This document shows positions 11,191 through 22,609 of a stretch of DNA of 64,000 nucleotides, piece by piece. Within the stretch, counting starts at the first letter, position 1. Each line of letters opens with the position of its first letter. Origin of the DNA: Apoda limacodes. Lineage: Eukaryota; Arthropoda; Insecta; Lepidoptera; Limacodidae. Location: assembly GCA_946406115.1 (NCBI GenBank), contig OX291543.1, forward strand, positions 27,554,815 through 27,618,814, read 5' to 3'. A program made the translations under genes and the position numbers. The notes beneath the pieces were generated by a model. The model was not told where the DNA came from, did not search any database, and worked only from the letters and a program-made list of their open reading frames with translations.

Positions 11191-12296
11191 TGGGATGTAA
11201 GAGGGCTCTTAAATCAGAAGTTAAGATATAATAAAGGTAAAATCATACGGTATTCAAAAATACTCATACAAAAAAATCCGATCTCCCACTGAGGCCACCC
11301 GTATGACAAAATATGACGCATTCTGCTAAAATTATATAATTTATCTCTCCGATATTCTTATTGTAAGAACATATTTCTTACTAATAAATGCTCATAAAAA
11401 AAAACTATGTAGGTATGAAACAAATCCAAAACTTGACTTATTAAGTTATGAAAAAATTAAGTCTCGCCCTCTCGCGGATTCAGGCGGAACTGTTAAGTCG
11501 GCATTTTTATAAAACGTTCTTCAAGTTGAAACCTTTCCGTTTTCTTTAGACTTATAAGAAAGCAAACTCCTTACAAGAAAGTTGTCCGACTGAAACACCC
11601 CGTTTCACGCACACATTTAAAATGCTTCACCCTCGAAGGGGATAACATCGATAGAACACAAATGTACTAAGTTACCGCTTCTGTGTGTGCCTGAACGTCC
11701 TTTTGGGTTTCGGGCTCTCTACACTTTATGTTCAGTTTTAAAACAGCATAAATAACTGGTGTAGTCTGAACGCATTAGTCGTTTTGTGTTCGTAAAGTTT
11801 TCTATAGGCATAAAAATAAGCTTAGTTTTAAGGCAAGAGATACAAAAATGAATTTTTAGACTTGGGCAAAGACATGGTTTTAGCTTGAAGAGTTGTGATA
11901 AATTAAGAATGAAAATGGGTCTGAATTTTTTGGCTGGTTACTGGTGGTTAATGTGTGAGTGTATACGGACATACACAAAAATGTTGGCTTTTCAGTGGCG
12001 CTAGTGTGTTGATAGTATTAAAAAGTTGTAACAGATGGCAGCACTTACAAATTTGGGTTTCTTTATTATTTTCCATTTTAAAAGAGATTGTTTGTATTGT
12101 GAAATGGTTTGAATACACCTAGGAGTGGGATCAGTATGAAATCAGAGAATCTTCCTCCCGCGGACGTTTTGGTTGAAATTTGAGAAATGACATATTATAA
12201 AGACTGATTAAAAAAAAAAACATATACCCACCTTCTTTTTGAAAACTACATTACTCCAAATAGATGGAGGTTTATAGTCAGTGCCATTTAAGCCTC
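11191..12296. other. AT-rich intergenic DNA
   Basis: No gene or named repeat. At 11600-11720 a slightly GC-richer patch (CACCCTCGAAGGGGATAAC, TCTGTGTGTGCCTGAACG) carries no open frame of note. Confidence 0.5.
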
Positions 12297-12705
12297 TTCA
12301 AATCTTGACAAACTAAAACTAAAAAGTTAAAAATAACTTTTTTTTATTAGTTCAAAGGAAAGAACATTAAATGACAAAACACATAGGTTACACAAAACAC
12401 TATTATTTAAGTAGTATCAATTTCTAATCAAAGGCAAAAAACATAGAAATACCCTATAATACTTTAATAGATAGGTACTTATTTTTATGAGAAACAAATA
12501 CCTTAATCAAAATTATTGTAGGTTCATGAACTTCCCGCCGCGGAGATCGACTCCAAAAATAAGATTAAGATCTTAAGATAAGATAAGATATTGATACTAA
12601 TTAAATATTAGTAATTTGTTGTTTTGTCATTGAATGTTTTTTCCTTTCAACTAATAAAAAAAAGTTATTTTTAAATTTTTAGTTTAAGTTTCTCAAGATT
12701 TGAAG
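12297..12705. repeat. Inverted repeat (MITE-like), arms about 85 bp
   Basis: 12297-12381 and 12621-12705 are reverse complements with few mismatches: TTCAAATCTTGACAAACT pairs with AGTTTCTCAAGATTTGAA-type text, and AATGACAAAAC with GTTTTGTCATT. The core of about 240 bp is AT-rich and non-coding. This is a third inverted-repeat family, unlike those at 1636 and 10929. Confidence 0.82.
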
Positions 12706-14541
12706 TTGGTTTTTTTTTTGTAGAAATTTCTTTATGAAAGAATTTAATTATCTCCGGAACTGCAGCACCTATTCTGAAATAAACCTGCCAATTGCTAGTT
12801 AGACTCGCGCACAATGGGTTCTACAGTAGGTACCACCACAAAAATCACAAGTACGACTCGTACTTGACCGGTATTATCATTAATTATTTTACTACTATAC
12901 TATAAGTAGAGCTAACAATGTAATCGTTCAAAATTTGAAATTTAATTTTTTTTTTAGTAGTTTTGGCGTGAACAAAACTCCCACCCTATCTTGGGACATG
13001 AAAACGAGGACGTGCGATAACGCCGCGATACAACAACATAATCGACATTGACTCTGGAAAATGCATAAATGGTTTGCTAAGACCGTGCGAGCCCATAATA
13101 ATATAAAAAAAAAAAAAAATCAAGTGAGTTTCTACGAAAAAATCACTTTACAAACTAACTACCTACATACTGTTTTATTGCCAGCATTCAATAAAAGTTT
13201 AAAGTTTTTAAGTGTGATTGAAGATTGTATTTACGATAAAGTAAAAACAACAACATTTCTAGACACCAACTATTAAATATTAAACAACTATTTCTAGTTT
13301 GGAACCCTCTAAAATTTTTAATTTTCGTTTTTATGATTATTATTTAGGAAATTGGCAAATACAACACATATTCTGAAAAAAATTAAGGCTTTTGCTTCAA
13401 TTTAAATAATGATTTTCTAAGTAGATAGACTGTGCACGTCGTACAATATCGTCAGCAATCAGTTTAGTGGTTGATTTAACGAAATCGTCTATTGCTGTTT
13501 TCGCTATAATGAAAAATGAAATAAATGAAAATGAAAAAATGAAAATGAAAATATTATAGGTCCGCTAATACGCTCGCTAGTCAAACAGTCATATAAACAT
13601 ACGCAAACGTGAATGTATTTTGGAGAACATAGAACTAGTGGAGTATATTTTTTTGGATCTTTTATTTTGCATGACAGATTTGGAATTTCATTGTGTATTT
13701 GATTATTGTAATACGTACATATATGTACATACATGTTGCTAAATATCAATATCAATTTGATTTTATGTATGTAGCGAAATATCTACATATGACTTAATCA
13801 TGATTATTTAAAAAAAAAATACCTAACTTAGGTATGAAGCTGAAATTTGGATGAAGCTCGGTTCAATATATAGGTCATTTATTTAACACTTATAGCACAT
13901 ATAAGAACTATTAAAATATTGTATTAACCTATAAAATTGTATGCACTTAGGCGGACTTATCGCATAATGCGATTTCTTCCAGCCTTAGGGAGTTTCCGAA
14001 AGCTTATTAATTTAAATTTATGTAGGTAGAGTCAAAATAAAAAGAAAATAATAATACATAATATGAAGAATAAATTAACTAAATGAACATTCATTTATAT
14101 TTTTTATAAATATATATAACAACATAAAATATCATATACATACAAATATGATTACAAATTGGTAGTTAGAGAGTTGTGATCATATCAGCAAGTTGGCAAT
14201 GATTCGAGAAAAAAGGATTTCAGTTTGGCTTTAAAAATGTTGATAGACGATGACAAACGAATATCCGATGGTAAATTGTTCCACAGTAGCATTAATGTGG
14301 TTTGCTTTCACAGCAAACGATGTACCATAAAAAGTGGTGGAGTGAGACGGTATGGTTAGTGTTCGTTCTACCTTTGACCTTAGTGACATACTTTGTGACG
14401 AATTATATAAAATATTAAAGAGCTTTTTTAGGTAATGTGGTGCAGAGGGATTGTTAAGGATTTAATACAAAAGGGTAAGAATATGAGTATTCCTGCAAAA
14501 TCGAATTGAGAGCCATTTAAGCTGAGACCGAAACTCGGAAA
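12706..14541. other. AT-rich intergenic DNA with short simple repeats
   Basis: No gene. At 13509-13553 there is a GAAAAT-rich stretch, and 13100-13120 has an A-run. Several small open frames (13061-13276, 13504-13755) are low-complexity and unsupported. Confidence 0.5.
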
Positions 14542-14975
14542 TCCTACTAATATTATAAATGTGAAAGTTTGTTTGTCTGTATGGATGGATGTTTGTTACT
14601 CAATCACGCTTCAACCACTGGACGGGTCGGAATAAAACTTGGCATACATATAGGTTAGGTTCTGGAATAGCATATAGGCTTTTAATATCGAAAAATTCCA
14701 AAGTTCTTGCAGGAATAACTCAAACCGAGCTTAAACGAACTATAGCTTTAGCTAGAGCTTGATATATTATATGATTAAACTCATTAGTGTCATTATTAAG
14801 GAGTAAATCACAGTATTAATACTGTGATTAAATAAAGGAGTCCAACGCCGATAACCGAATTTAGGGGGGGCTAATTAAGGAGTAAATCACAGTATTAATA
14901 CCTAATGTGATTAAATAAAGGAGTCCCACGTCGATAACCGACTTTAGGGCGGGCGGAGCCGCTGGAAAAGTCTAG
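14542..14975 (+). mobile_element. Complete non-autonomous Helitron (434 bp)
   Basis: Both Helitron signatures are present. The 5' end is A|TCCTACTAATATTATAAA at 14541/14542. The 3' end is GGGCGGAGCCGCTGG (short GC hairpin), then AAAAGTCTAG|T at 14975/14976. Insertion is therefore between A and T with no target duplication. The 3' third carries an internal tandem duplication: a segment from GAGTAAATCACAG to the ATAACCGAATTTAGGG text occurs at about 14801-14867 and again at about 14879-14948. The first copy contains a perfect 24-bp palindrome at 14806-14829. No Rep/helicase is encoded. Partial relatives are at 6571, 18704 and 41612. Confidence 0.85.
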
Positions 14976-15694
14976 TATGATCATATTTTTGTAATCCGAA
15001 AATGAATCGGATACATAAAATTTTGTAGACTATCAAGTTTGTCGAGTAACTCCTCTGTAAGGTCAAGATAGCTTACGTCCGCGTAGTCCACCATCGTCTT
15101 CGCATCGATAGTGTGACTGAATCGTACATACTAAAACTCACGCTCGGGGCTCTGTACATGATAAAATGAGATGACTAAACGTAAAAAATAAGTGTCTAAT
15201 ACGTAATAACACCAAGGTTAGCACTTTAGCCTAAAATTAGTGGATAATAAATGATTTACCCAATTAACATCAAAAAACACTAACCTGTAGATCTAATATT
15301 TCTTAAATAACTATCTCCTCTATTTTAATATGCTGCTCCTCTCGCGAAGCTTACGTTTATCTTCTTCTATATACAACAGATTCACGACACTGACAATTAC
15401 ACAAAGCCAAAGTGAGGCAAGAGCACAAGTAAACTCAATGATAGCCGTCCAATGTAACACAAGTCGCATGAATTACTGACTTTAAAAATAACCTCCTCCT
15501 CCTCCTTTTTTGAAGTCGGTTCACAGAAGAAATAGAATTTGCCTTATGATGCACAGACAGGTAAAGCAGGTTATGGGGTGAAGGGTGGCCTTCCAAAGAC
15601 AGTAGAATAAATAGCAGGTAGCTAGGTTACATGCCAATCAATGTAAAATGAATCGCACAAAATACTTATTATTTTTCTCTTTTTCAAACTTAGC
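14976..15694. other. AT-rich intergenic DNA
   Basis: No gene. A small GC-richer patch at 15055-15175 (GTCCGCGTAGTCCACCATCG) has no open frame I can identify; a LINE scrap there is possible but not demonstrable. Confidence 0.45.
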
Positions 15695-16490
15695 TTAGAT
15701 AGCAGCCGGAGGATTAATCCTTGAGTTTCCCCGTCATAGTGAAAAATGCACGAAGTTTTATTTTCCATAAGAGAATAGTATTTATTTTGCTGGCCGGCAC
15801 TTTTATTTTTGGGTACAAAATGTTCGAAGCCTGAATGATGTTAGTGTAAAGATTGGCAAATATTTTTTACCTGGAGCGGCTAAATAGCTGGATCGGATCC
15901 TGCTGCTCGGAGTGCTCGGTAACATCCTTTTATGCAAGTTACGGCAAGACGTAACCGTCAACGTGTCCAGATTTGGATCTAGATAGGATTTGAAAAAGTG
16001 AGGATCTATCACCGTCCTGGAGATGGTGCGCAGCTGAGGTGTGTTAAGGAAATTATGCCTGCAGTGGGTCAATCGTAATGGTTTGGGCAGGAATTGTGAA
16101 GAACAGACGAACTGACCTAGTTGTTATAAATGTCCACTTAGATGCTAATCATGACGTCAAAAACGTTCTGCGGTTCCATGTTCTTCCATTTTCATAGAGC
16201 ATTGGCTTAGATTTTACTTTGATGCATAATAATGCTCGTTGGCATACAGCCAGGGAAAAGAACGGCTGTTACAGGAGAACATTCAAGTTCTGCCGTGGCC
16301 GCTCAGTCGCCGGACCTTAACTTGATGAGAATGCCTGAAATATACTTCTGAGTCGTGTTTTGAGAAACCTAGATAGTTTATCCACCACGCAACAACTAAA
16401 GGATCGACTATATTTCCATTTAACTGTCGATGTCTTCAGGTTCTTAATAACCGTGGTAGATCTTTATTAAAACAATGTTATTCATGCATT
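15695..16490 (+). pseudogene. Dead Tc1/mariner-superfamily transposase
   Basis: A broken plus-strand transposase of Tc1/Tc3 type, which would cut and paste DNA through a DDE/D catalytic triad. The best piece begins at about 16020 and reads through GAQLRCVKEI, then VMVWAGIVKNRR (about 16079), then a decayed VLRFHVLPF block. After a frameshift comes MHNNARWHTAREK (about 16220), where the family has a (H/Q)DNA(R)PH motif. The catalytic Asp is Asn here. A weakly preserved PDLNL (about 16313) stands for the usual SPDLNPIE. Upstream (15900-16020) only a scrambled remnant of the preceding domain is visible. Several frameshifts and stops exclude activity. No terminal inverted repeats were located. 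Confidence 0.75.
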
Positions 16491-16623
16491 TTTTATAATC
16501 ACAATTTTTATTTTGGGTAGGTACCACCATTACACTTTTTGTTCTATTCATAATACTGTCATTTTAATGTTTTTCTATTAATTGACTCTCACAAGCTTTG
16601 TTGCTTTTAAATTTATAAAACTA

Positions 16624-16856
16624 CTAGCTGTCCCGGCGAACGTTGTTCCGCTGCCGTCCCTCTGTACCCGGCGAAAGTTGGTTTTTACCTATAGTGCCCG
16701 AGTCCGGCTCGCACTTTACATATCGAGATAAAAACTATCCTATCTTTTAAGTTGGATCAAATAACAGATATTTACGAAGTTTGATCAAAATCGGTTCAGT
16801 AGTTTAGGAGTCCATTGAGGACAAACATTGTGACACGAGATTTATATATATTAAGA
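16624..16856 (-). mobile_element. Complete short Helitron-type element (233 bp)
   Basis: On the minus strand it starts A|TCTTAATATATATAAATCTCG and ends GTTCGCCGGGACAGCTAG|T, with a GC-rich terminal segment. These are the Helitron end rules with insertion between A and T. The body (GTGTCACAATGTTTGTCC, AACCGATTTTGATCAAAC, GATAGGATAGTTTTTATC) is a widespread insect repeat. It is a different family from 14542-14975. Confidence 0.75.
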
Positions 16857-18703
16857 TGTAAGTAAATAATATAAACCAATATTTTAAATTCAAAATATTA
16901 GTTGGTGTTGCTTAGACTTTGTGATGAGTGTGTTTAGATCTTAATTTTAGTAAGACAAATAGTCGAAGCTCTGTCACGCACGCATATATCGCAGAGGAAT
17001 AAGGGTGTTCTGGGTTGACGGTTCCCCGTGCTAACTCCTGATAAATTTCGATGAAGATAAAATAGTAGTACCTATAGGTAGTTTACGTTCAAAAGTAAAT
17101 AAAAAAAATTACTATAAACAATTTTTATTGTAATATTCGGTTTTTATATGGTATTAAAAAAAATTACCGTCTTTAGTAAATTTTTCAATTTGAGCGATTA
17201 AAACTTTGATGCAAAGAAAGTTGAAAATAAAAAAGTTTACATTTACAAACCTTACATTACAATCCAATTACCGTGGATACACTCGATATTTGGACTGGTA
17301 TATTAATATAACACACTTGTAATCAACCTAAACTTCAAACAGAAACAAGTAGAGTTGTAAGAGTAAAGGGCAAATGTAGTAGCAGTCTTAAATATCCTGA
17401 AAAGATTTTATGTACAACAATAACGTAGAGTAATAAAGTAAAGAAGGGTTGAAATCAAGGCGGGGCGGTAATCAGCCGGTGACCGCGTAATGGGCCCTTG
17501 GAGACCAGGCCCGTGCTGCCGGCGACGACTTGAGACATTGCTCTTTAGGGTTGTCAATGACATAACTTTTAAAATATTAATCGTTTAGAAAACACAGTGT
17601 TGACCTTATAAAAATCAAGTAAAAGCTTAATTGAACTTTGATACTCTTTTTTGTGATTCAATTTTATTTTTACGGCGACGCTAAATACGTAAGTAACTTA
17701 TATTAGGAGGTTAAGGAGTATCTAGTAGATAGTAGATAAGGATAAGGAAGGGGATTGATTCGGGTGGATGAAGTGAAATAGGTGTGGCAAGATCGTAGCA
17801 AGTGAAAATCTATGGTCTTTAGGATACAAGCATGTTGTAGAAATTGTACTTTTAATTGTAGAGCTGTATGTAACATTTTACTCTTTCTATAGGCTATATC
17901 TAGGAACGACACACCAAAAAACACTGCTCTTTTTTTTCAAACAATGAATTTAAGCCCAACTTTAATGAATAATATTATCATTATATACCGACATGCAATA
18001 ATCATAAAATAAATTGCTAAAATGAAATTAATCTGCTAGTTGATGCTTTTAATTGCTTCACCAATAATAATATTCTCAATGAAACAACAGTGGAATGTTA
18101 TCTTTTCTACTATATTTCTATTAGTTTATCAGCATCCCATAATCTTGGAAACTAAAACGTGCTAAAACCATAGAAGTCTACTTCAGTCAATTGTTACATA
18201 TGTTTATAATTTAAGAAATACCTTTTTGGTAACCCTGGCAGGCAATAATTCTTACCAAAGGGTTAAGACAATGCCAATGTTTATTCTTTATAGCAGTCGT
18301 GGGAAATTTACGCTCAAGGTTGGTGATAATTAAAATATTCCTATTCAACGTTACTTCAGCGTTCCGCGTACCGTACATCGCTTAATTAAAAACGACAATC
18401 CCAATTATTATTCATTAATGTTTCTTAAGTTTGTATTCGTTGAAAAAAAGTTATAAAGTTTGAATCAAAAGTCTTCGATACTTTTTTCGTACAAACTGAT
18501 AGTTTAGGGTTCCTCAAATAAAGGGCAAAATTGAGCTCAATTAATCTCTTTGCTGTATGTTTGTTGGTCTTGTTGTTCGAGTATTTTACGGGTCATGTCT
18601 CTAGGTCGTGAGCGGAATAAGTTGCAAACTTGACGTTTCGATGTTTATTGTAATATTTTGAGCCAACATCGAATATGATATAAACACAAAAAAACTCTTA
18701 CTA
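16857..18703. other. AT-rich intergenic DNA with one GC-rich island
   Basis: No gene. The stretch 17450-17550 (GGCGGGGCGGTAATCAGCCGG, GGGCCCTTGGAGACC, GCTGCCGGCGACGACTTGAG) stands out from AT-rich surroundings and contains no open frame or known repeat; it could be a conserved non-coding element. Confidence 0.4.
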
Positions 18704-18992
18704 TCCTACAAATATTATAAATGTAACAGTTTGTATGTCTGGATGGATGTTTGTTACTCAATAACGCTTCAGCCACTGGACGGACCGGGATGAAACTTGG
18801 TACACCTGTAGATTAGGTCCTGGAATAGCACATAGGCTACTTTTTATTCCGAAAACTTCAAAAGTTCCTGCAAGAATAACTATAACCGAGCTTCAACGAA
18901 CTATAGCTATAGCTACAGCTTGCTATAACAAACTTCATTAGTATAATTAAGGAGTTCCACGTCGATAACCGAGTTTAGGGCGGGCGAAGCAC
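18704..18992 (+). mobile_element. Helitron-like element, 3'-truncated
   Basis: Starts A|TCCTACAAATATTATAAATG and follows the 14542-14975 family closely (GATGTTTGTTACTCAATAACG, GGTACACCTGTAGATTAGG, CATAGGCTAC, GAACTATAGC, GGAGTTCCACGTCGATAACCG). It stops at GGGCGGGCGAAGC without the CTAG terminus. Confidence 0.75.
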
Positions 18993-19429
18993 ACACATTC
19001 TCATTGGCTAAATCCTATTCTTGTAGTCAGCGTGTGTGGACAACCACGAGAAATGTACCGGTAGCGTTATTGCAACCAAACTTATCACAAATCAAGCATA
19101 TACGTCTTTATGCCAAAGTTTCAGTATTTTGATAGTCATCATATAAGTTCTTACATCTGACTCTGTGAAGAAGTTTTTGTCTCGGAGACCACGTATTTTG
19201 ACCTTGCCAACAGATTTTACTCTGCTTGACGTTTGCTGATTTCTATTAACAGTCAACAGATAATGAACTAAATAATCAAAAATAAATAAACTGTTTAATA
19301 TCTAAGATATTCTCTAAGATAATAAAAATATTTTATTTTTAAAAAACATTAATATGAATAGCTCCCCGTTTACTTTGTGCATCCAAAAATTTTAACAAAA
19401 GCGCCGAAAACCAAGACACAGCCTTATCG
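18993..19429. other. Intergenic DNA
   Basis: No gene or recognised repeat. Confidence 0.45.
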
Positions 19430-19640
19430 TCTATACTATACGGTATAGGCGCTGACTCACCTTTGAGTTCGAGGCTTACGCTCTGGTCGAAGGGACGACC
19501 CCAAGAGCGACAATCTAAGCCAAGGCTCCCCCCGTGCGGAGCCCTTGTGCGTTGGGCGCTATATGGGCTGAGACTCCTTCAGAGTCCGGTGAAGCAGTAA
19601 TGGCTGCATTAGCCAACTGCATAGTCAGATCAGAAAAAAA
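19430..19640 (-). repeat. GC-rich dispersed repeat, inverted partner of 48065-48705
   Basis: The text CTGACTCACCTTTGAGTTCGAGG, GGTCGAAGGGACG, GAGCGACAAT and TCCGGTGAAGCAGTAATGGCTGC is the reverse complement of the left part of the 48065-48705 block. It ends in an A-run (about 19635) after CATAGTCAGATCAG. GC content and unrelatedness to its surroundings point to the 3' part of a retroelement, but I cannot name the family. Orientation is given relative to the longer copy. Confidence 0.65.
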
Positions 19641-21989
19641 AATGCGGTATAGCTAAGCCACTGATAATGAGCAAGAGAGGGTTGTAATATTATCGTTTTG
19701 TTCGATGTTTACTTTTTAGTATTCTTACAATTATACTGACCACTATTACTCGCTAGCCCCCAATACTGGGGTCTTTCCCTATATTATATGCGTAATTCTT
19801 ACGAAAACTCAAAATTACTGTCTTATCGGTTCTAATAACAAACTTTTGCCAGCTAATATTATTTCCTTACAAGCTCTATTAATTACTGTGGCTACTAGTG
19901 TCGGTTATAATTTCTCAATCGATTGAGAAAGATTAGAAGAAAAGAAAAAGATTCTCAAATGATTTAAATATGTTTCACATTTCATATCATTCCCTCATTT
20001 GATGATTTATTAAATTAAAAAAGACCTAATTGACTAATCTAATCAAAAAAGCAGGGGTTTTTTAAAAGAAACAATATTTTTAAATTATTATTTTTATTAA
20101 TTTTGTTCGAAGTACACACTTAGAAAGAAAACAGTCCCTCACATAGTTGCTGGCATTCGATTTAAGAACGCATTTTTAATCATGCCTGATTTGCGTGAAC
20201 GTTCCTATTGAGTTTTGACAGTTGGCAGTAGTGTTTATTTTAAATATGACGTAATCATCTTGTCATATTTTAAAGTTTACATTTTTGACCGTCGAACAAT
20301 AAAACATAATATCTTGAAAACAAAAAGATAAATTGTGTTTAATACATTTTAATGATTCAGTAAAATGGGTTTTCGGAGTAATAAACTTACACAAAAAATC
20401 AACAATAACGAAAAATTACTTCGCGACATTATGTTTCACGATTCCTTTATTGGAATTTGTAGTAAGGACCACAATTTTATTCAAATATAGTAGGATAAGT
20501 ACTATCAAATTAACATAAAATAGTAAGAATATTATTTAATTTCTTTTTATTATTTACCTAAGACGAAATTTCGAGATTTCGTGAGAACTATCCAGATATT
20601 ATATGTATATATTTCTTTTGTTTTTACGTACTTAAGTGTGCCATATCAATGATAAAAAATACTTAACTTTTATGTCAATATTTTCTGTATTGTTAAACTT
20701 TTTTTTTTCAGACCATCTTCTATGGATTATGTCGCTAGTTTAGTTTGTTATTTTTACTGAAAAAATATACTTATTTGTAAATACCTACATGTATTTGCTT
20801 CTTAACATATAATAAACAAACGTTATTAATTTAGACAAAAACAAATATAAATACCGCAACAGAAAATAATTATATTTATTATTTAATTCTCCAAAAAGAC
20901 AAATACAATAGACAACAAAGTAACCCAGGAGACAAACGAAGCGTGCAGAGTTACCTATTGCAATAATTGGCGTCTTTACACAGACAAAAGTACAAACGCG
21001 AGCTTGTAATTAACAGGGTCCGTATGAAAGGTCCGTAATCACGCATACAGAGCATCTCGCAGGAGAATATTGTCTACGTGCTGTAATGGATTGAAAGTCT
21101 TTGAATAGACAATTAGGGTAAGACAAAAGACAAATTTTCGAGATAAACGGGTAAAAATCAATTATTTCTATGGTAGAATAGGACGCCTTAGCACATGTCT
21201 ATCTAACTAATTTAGATCTACTGTAAAACAAGTATGTACTTTAAAATTACTAGGAAAATTGAGATTTAAGGCTAATTTACACTCAGGTAGAAACTGCAGG
21301 CCAGTGTTATGCGATCATCAATCACAAGTTATCCAAAATTAATTGTTTAGATCAATATTTAGTATTTTTTAAAAACAAAAATAAAATACTTAATTAAAAC
21401 AGATTTCTATAAACTATTTGTTCACTGATATAAACTGAAGCTCTCAATTTTTAGTTCCGAAGTCAAATCGCAAATACGAAAACTAAATAATTCTTTTATG
21501 TCCGTCCGTTTGTATGTCATAACCTTATAACTTCGCTGTCTTTGCACAGATTCTAATGACATTTAGAAACGTATCTCATGTAAGCCCCCTTACGCCTTTG
21601 AAGAAAATTAATTGGTTTACATACCTACTTACGCAGTAAGAAGGTATTTTTTCTGTAAGCAAAACTAACACAAATTAACTGTTGTTTGCATTATTCTTTT
21701 GTTTAAAATCTGGATCGACAAACATGACCAATTTGACATATAACGATCCTTAAATTCGTTCGTTTAGCATTTATATAAAAAATTTCAAAAGTTTATATAT
21801 ATTTGGCAACTAAGCCGAAAAAGGGTGTTAATCAAACTGGAAAGGGTATTAAATGACAATTTTGTGTGTCCACTACATTTGTGATCTTCAAAAATGGATT
21901 TGAAATTCTGTGTGCAAGTAATTTTTCTCTAAAATATCTATATTTTGCGAGAAGCTTAAAGGATTTGTAACTGCACGAGTAACTTCTAC
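19641..21989. other. AT-rich intergenic DNA
   Basis: No gene. An inverted pair AATCGATTGAGAAAG lies at about 19916-19932. The stretch 20925-21075 is GC-richer and unique-looking (AATTGGCGTCTTTACACAGAC, AACAGGGTCCGTATGAAAGG). Nothing here is supported as coding. Confidence 0.45.
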
Positions 21990-22112
21990 GACAATCTTCA
22001 AGACCATGAAGGTGGCGACAGCAGATATCCTCCCGGACGGACATACATACACCGGCACGACTCACAAAATTGTGCTCAAATTTATAGCCGGGATATTGTA
22101 GGTATGATATAT
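21990..22112 (-). pseudogene. LINE endonuclease-domain scrap
   Basis: Minus-strand text encodes YPGYKFEHNFVSRAGVCM then VREDICCRHLHGLED, i.e. the part of the AP-endonuclease domain corresponding to about residues 60-105 of the intact LINE ORF at 23218. Flanked by unrelated sequence, so it is an internal fragment. A separate LINE-like tail follows at 22158-22250. Confidence 0.8.
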
Positions 22113-22157
22113 GTTTCCGTTTCGTATGATGAAATAACTTTTTTGAAAAAAAAATTT

Positions 22158-22250
22158 GCTCTAGTAAGTTTTTTTTATACCATCCAGATTGTGACCCGCC
22201 TGATGTTAAGCAGCCACAATAACTTAAGACGCTTTTAAGACATAAAAACA
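22158..22250 (-). repeat. LINE-like 3' tail of a second family
   Basis: Begins with a T-run then ATACCATCCAGATTGTGACCCG and CCTGATGTTAAGCAGCCACA. This resembles, but is not the same as, the ACCACTAAGGTGGC...CCTGATGGTAAGCGG tail of the main family. Confidence 0.5.
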
Positions 22251-22609
22251 TGTATGGAATATAATATTATCTATATTAATCTTATTCGACTAATTAGCAA
22301 CCCCAAAAACTCCCGAGTAACGATAGATGACTTGAGACCTTCACGTTCTGGTCCTCAGGTCCCTTGGAGACATTTTTAGGCATCATACTCGTGATCAGTG
22401 ATCCAAAAACCCCCTGAGTACCAAATTTGGACTTATTTTATTGATATTAATCGAAATTCAAGAAAATGCATCTTCAAGCATTTTGAAGATGCATTTTCTT
22501 GAATGCACTTGCAACGAAAAATAAAGAGTTTATAAATAAATGACTTTCTGAGTCGAATGCAACAATTTTCATCCATAGTAATCTGACCTTAATAAAAGTT
22601 CTTAAGTTC
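22251..22609. other. Intergenic DNA upstream of the full-length LINE
   Basis: No gene. Holds the perfect 22-bp stem hairpin at 22456-22504, listed separately. Confidence 0.5.
22456..22504. repeat. Perfect 22-bp hairpin with 5-nt loop
   Basis: 22456-22477 (ATTCAAGAAAATGCATCTTC..) is an exact reverse complement of 22483-22504; the loop is GCATT. The transcript would form an uninterrupted 22-bp stem. It may be a foldback scrap or a structural element. It is too short and too perfect for a typical animal pre-miRNA. Confidence 0.85.

Noticed and set aside
22456..22504. Pre-miRNA
   Set aside because: Stem of only 22 bp with a 5-base loop, with no longer flanking pairing; too short for Drosha/Dicer processing.
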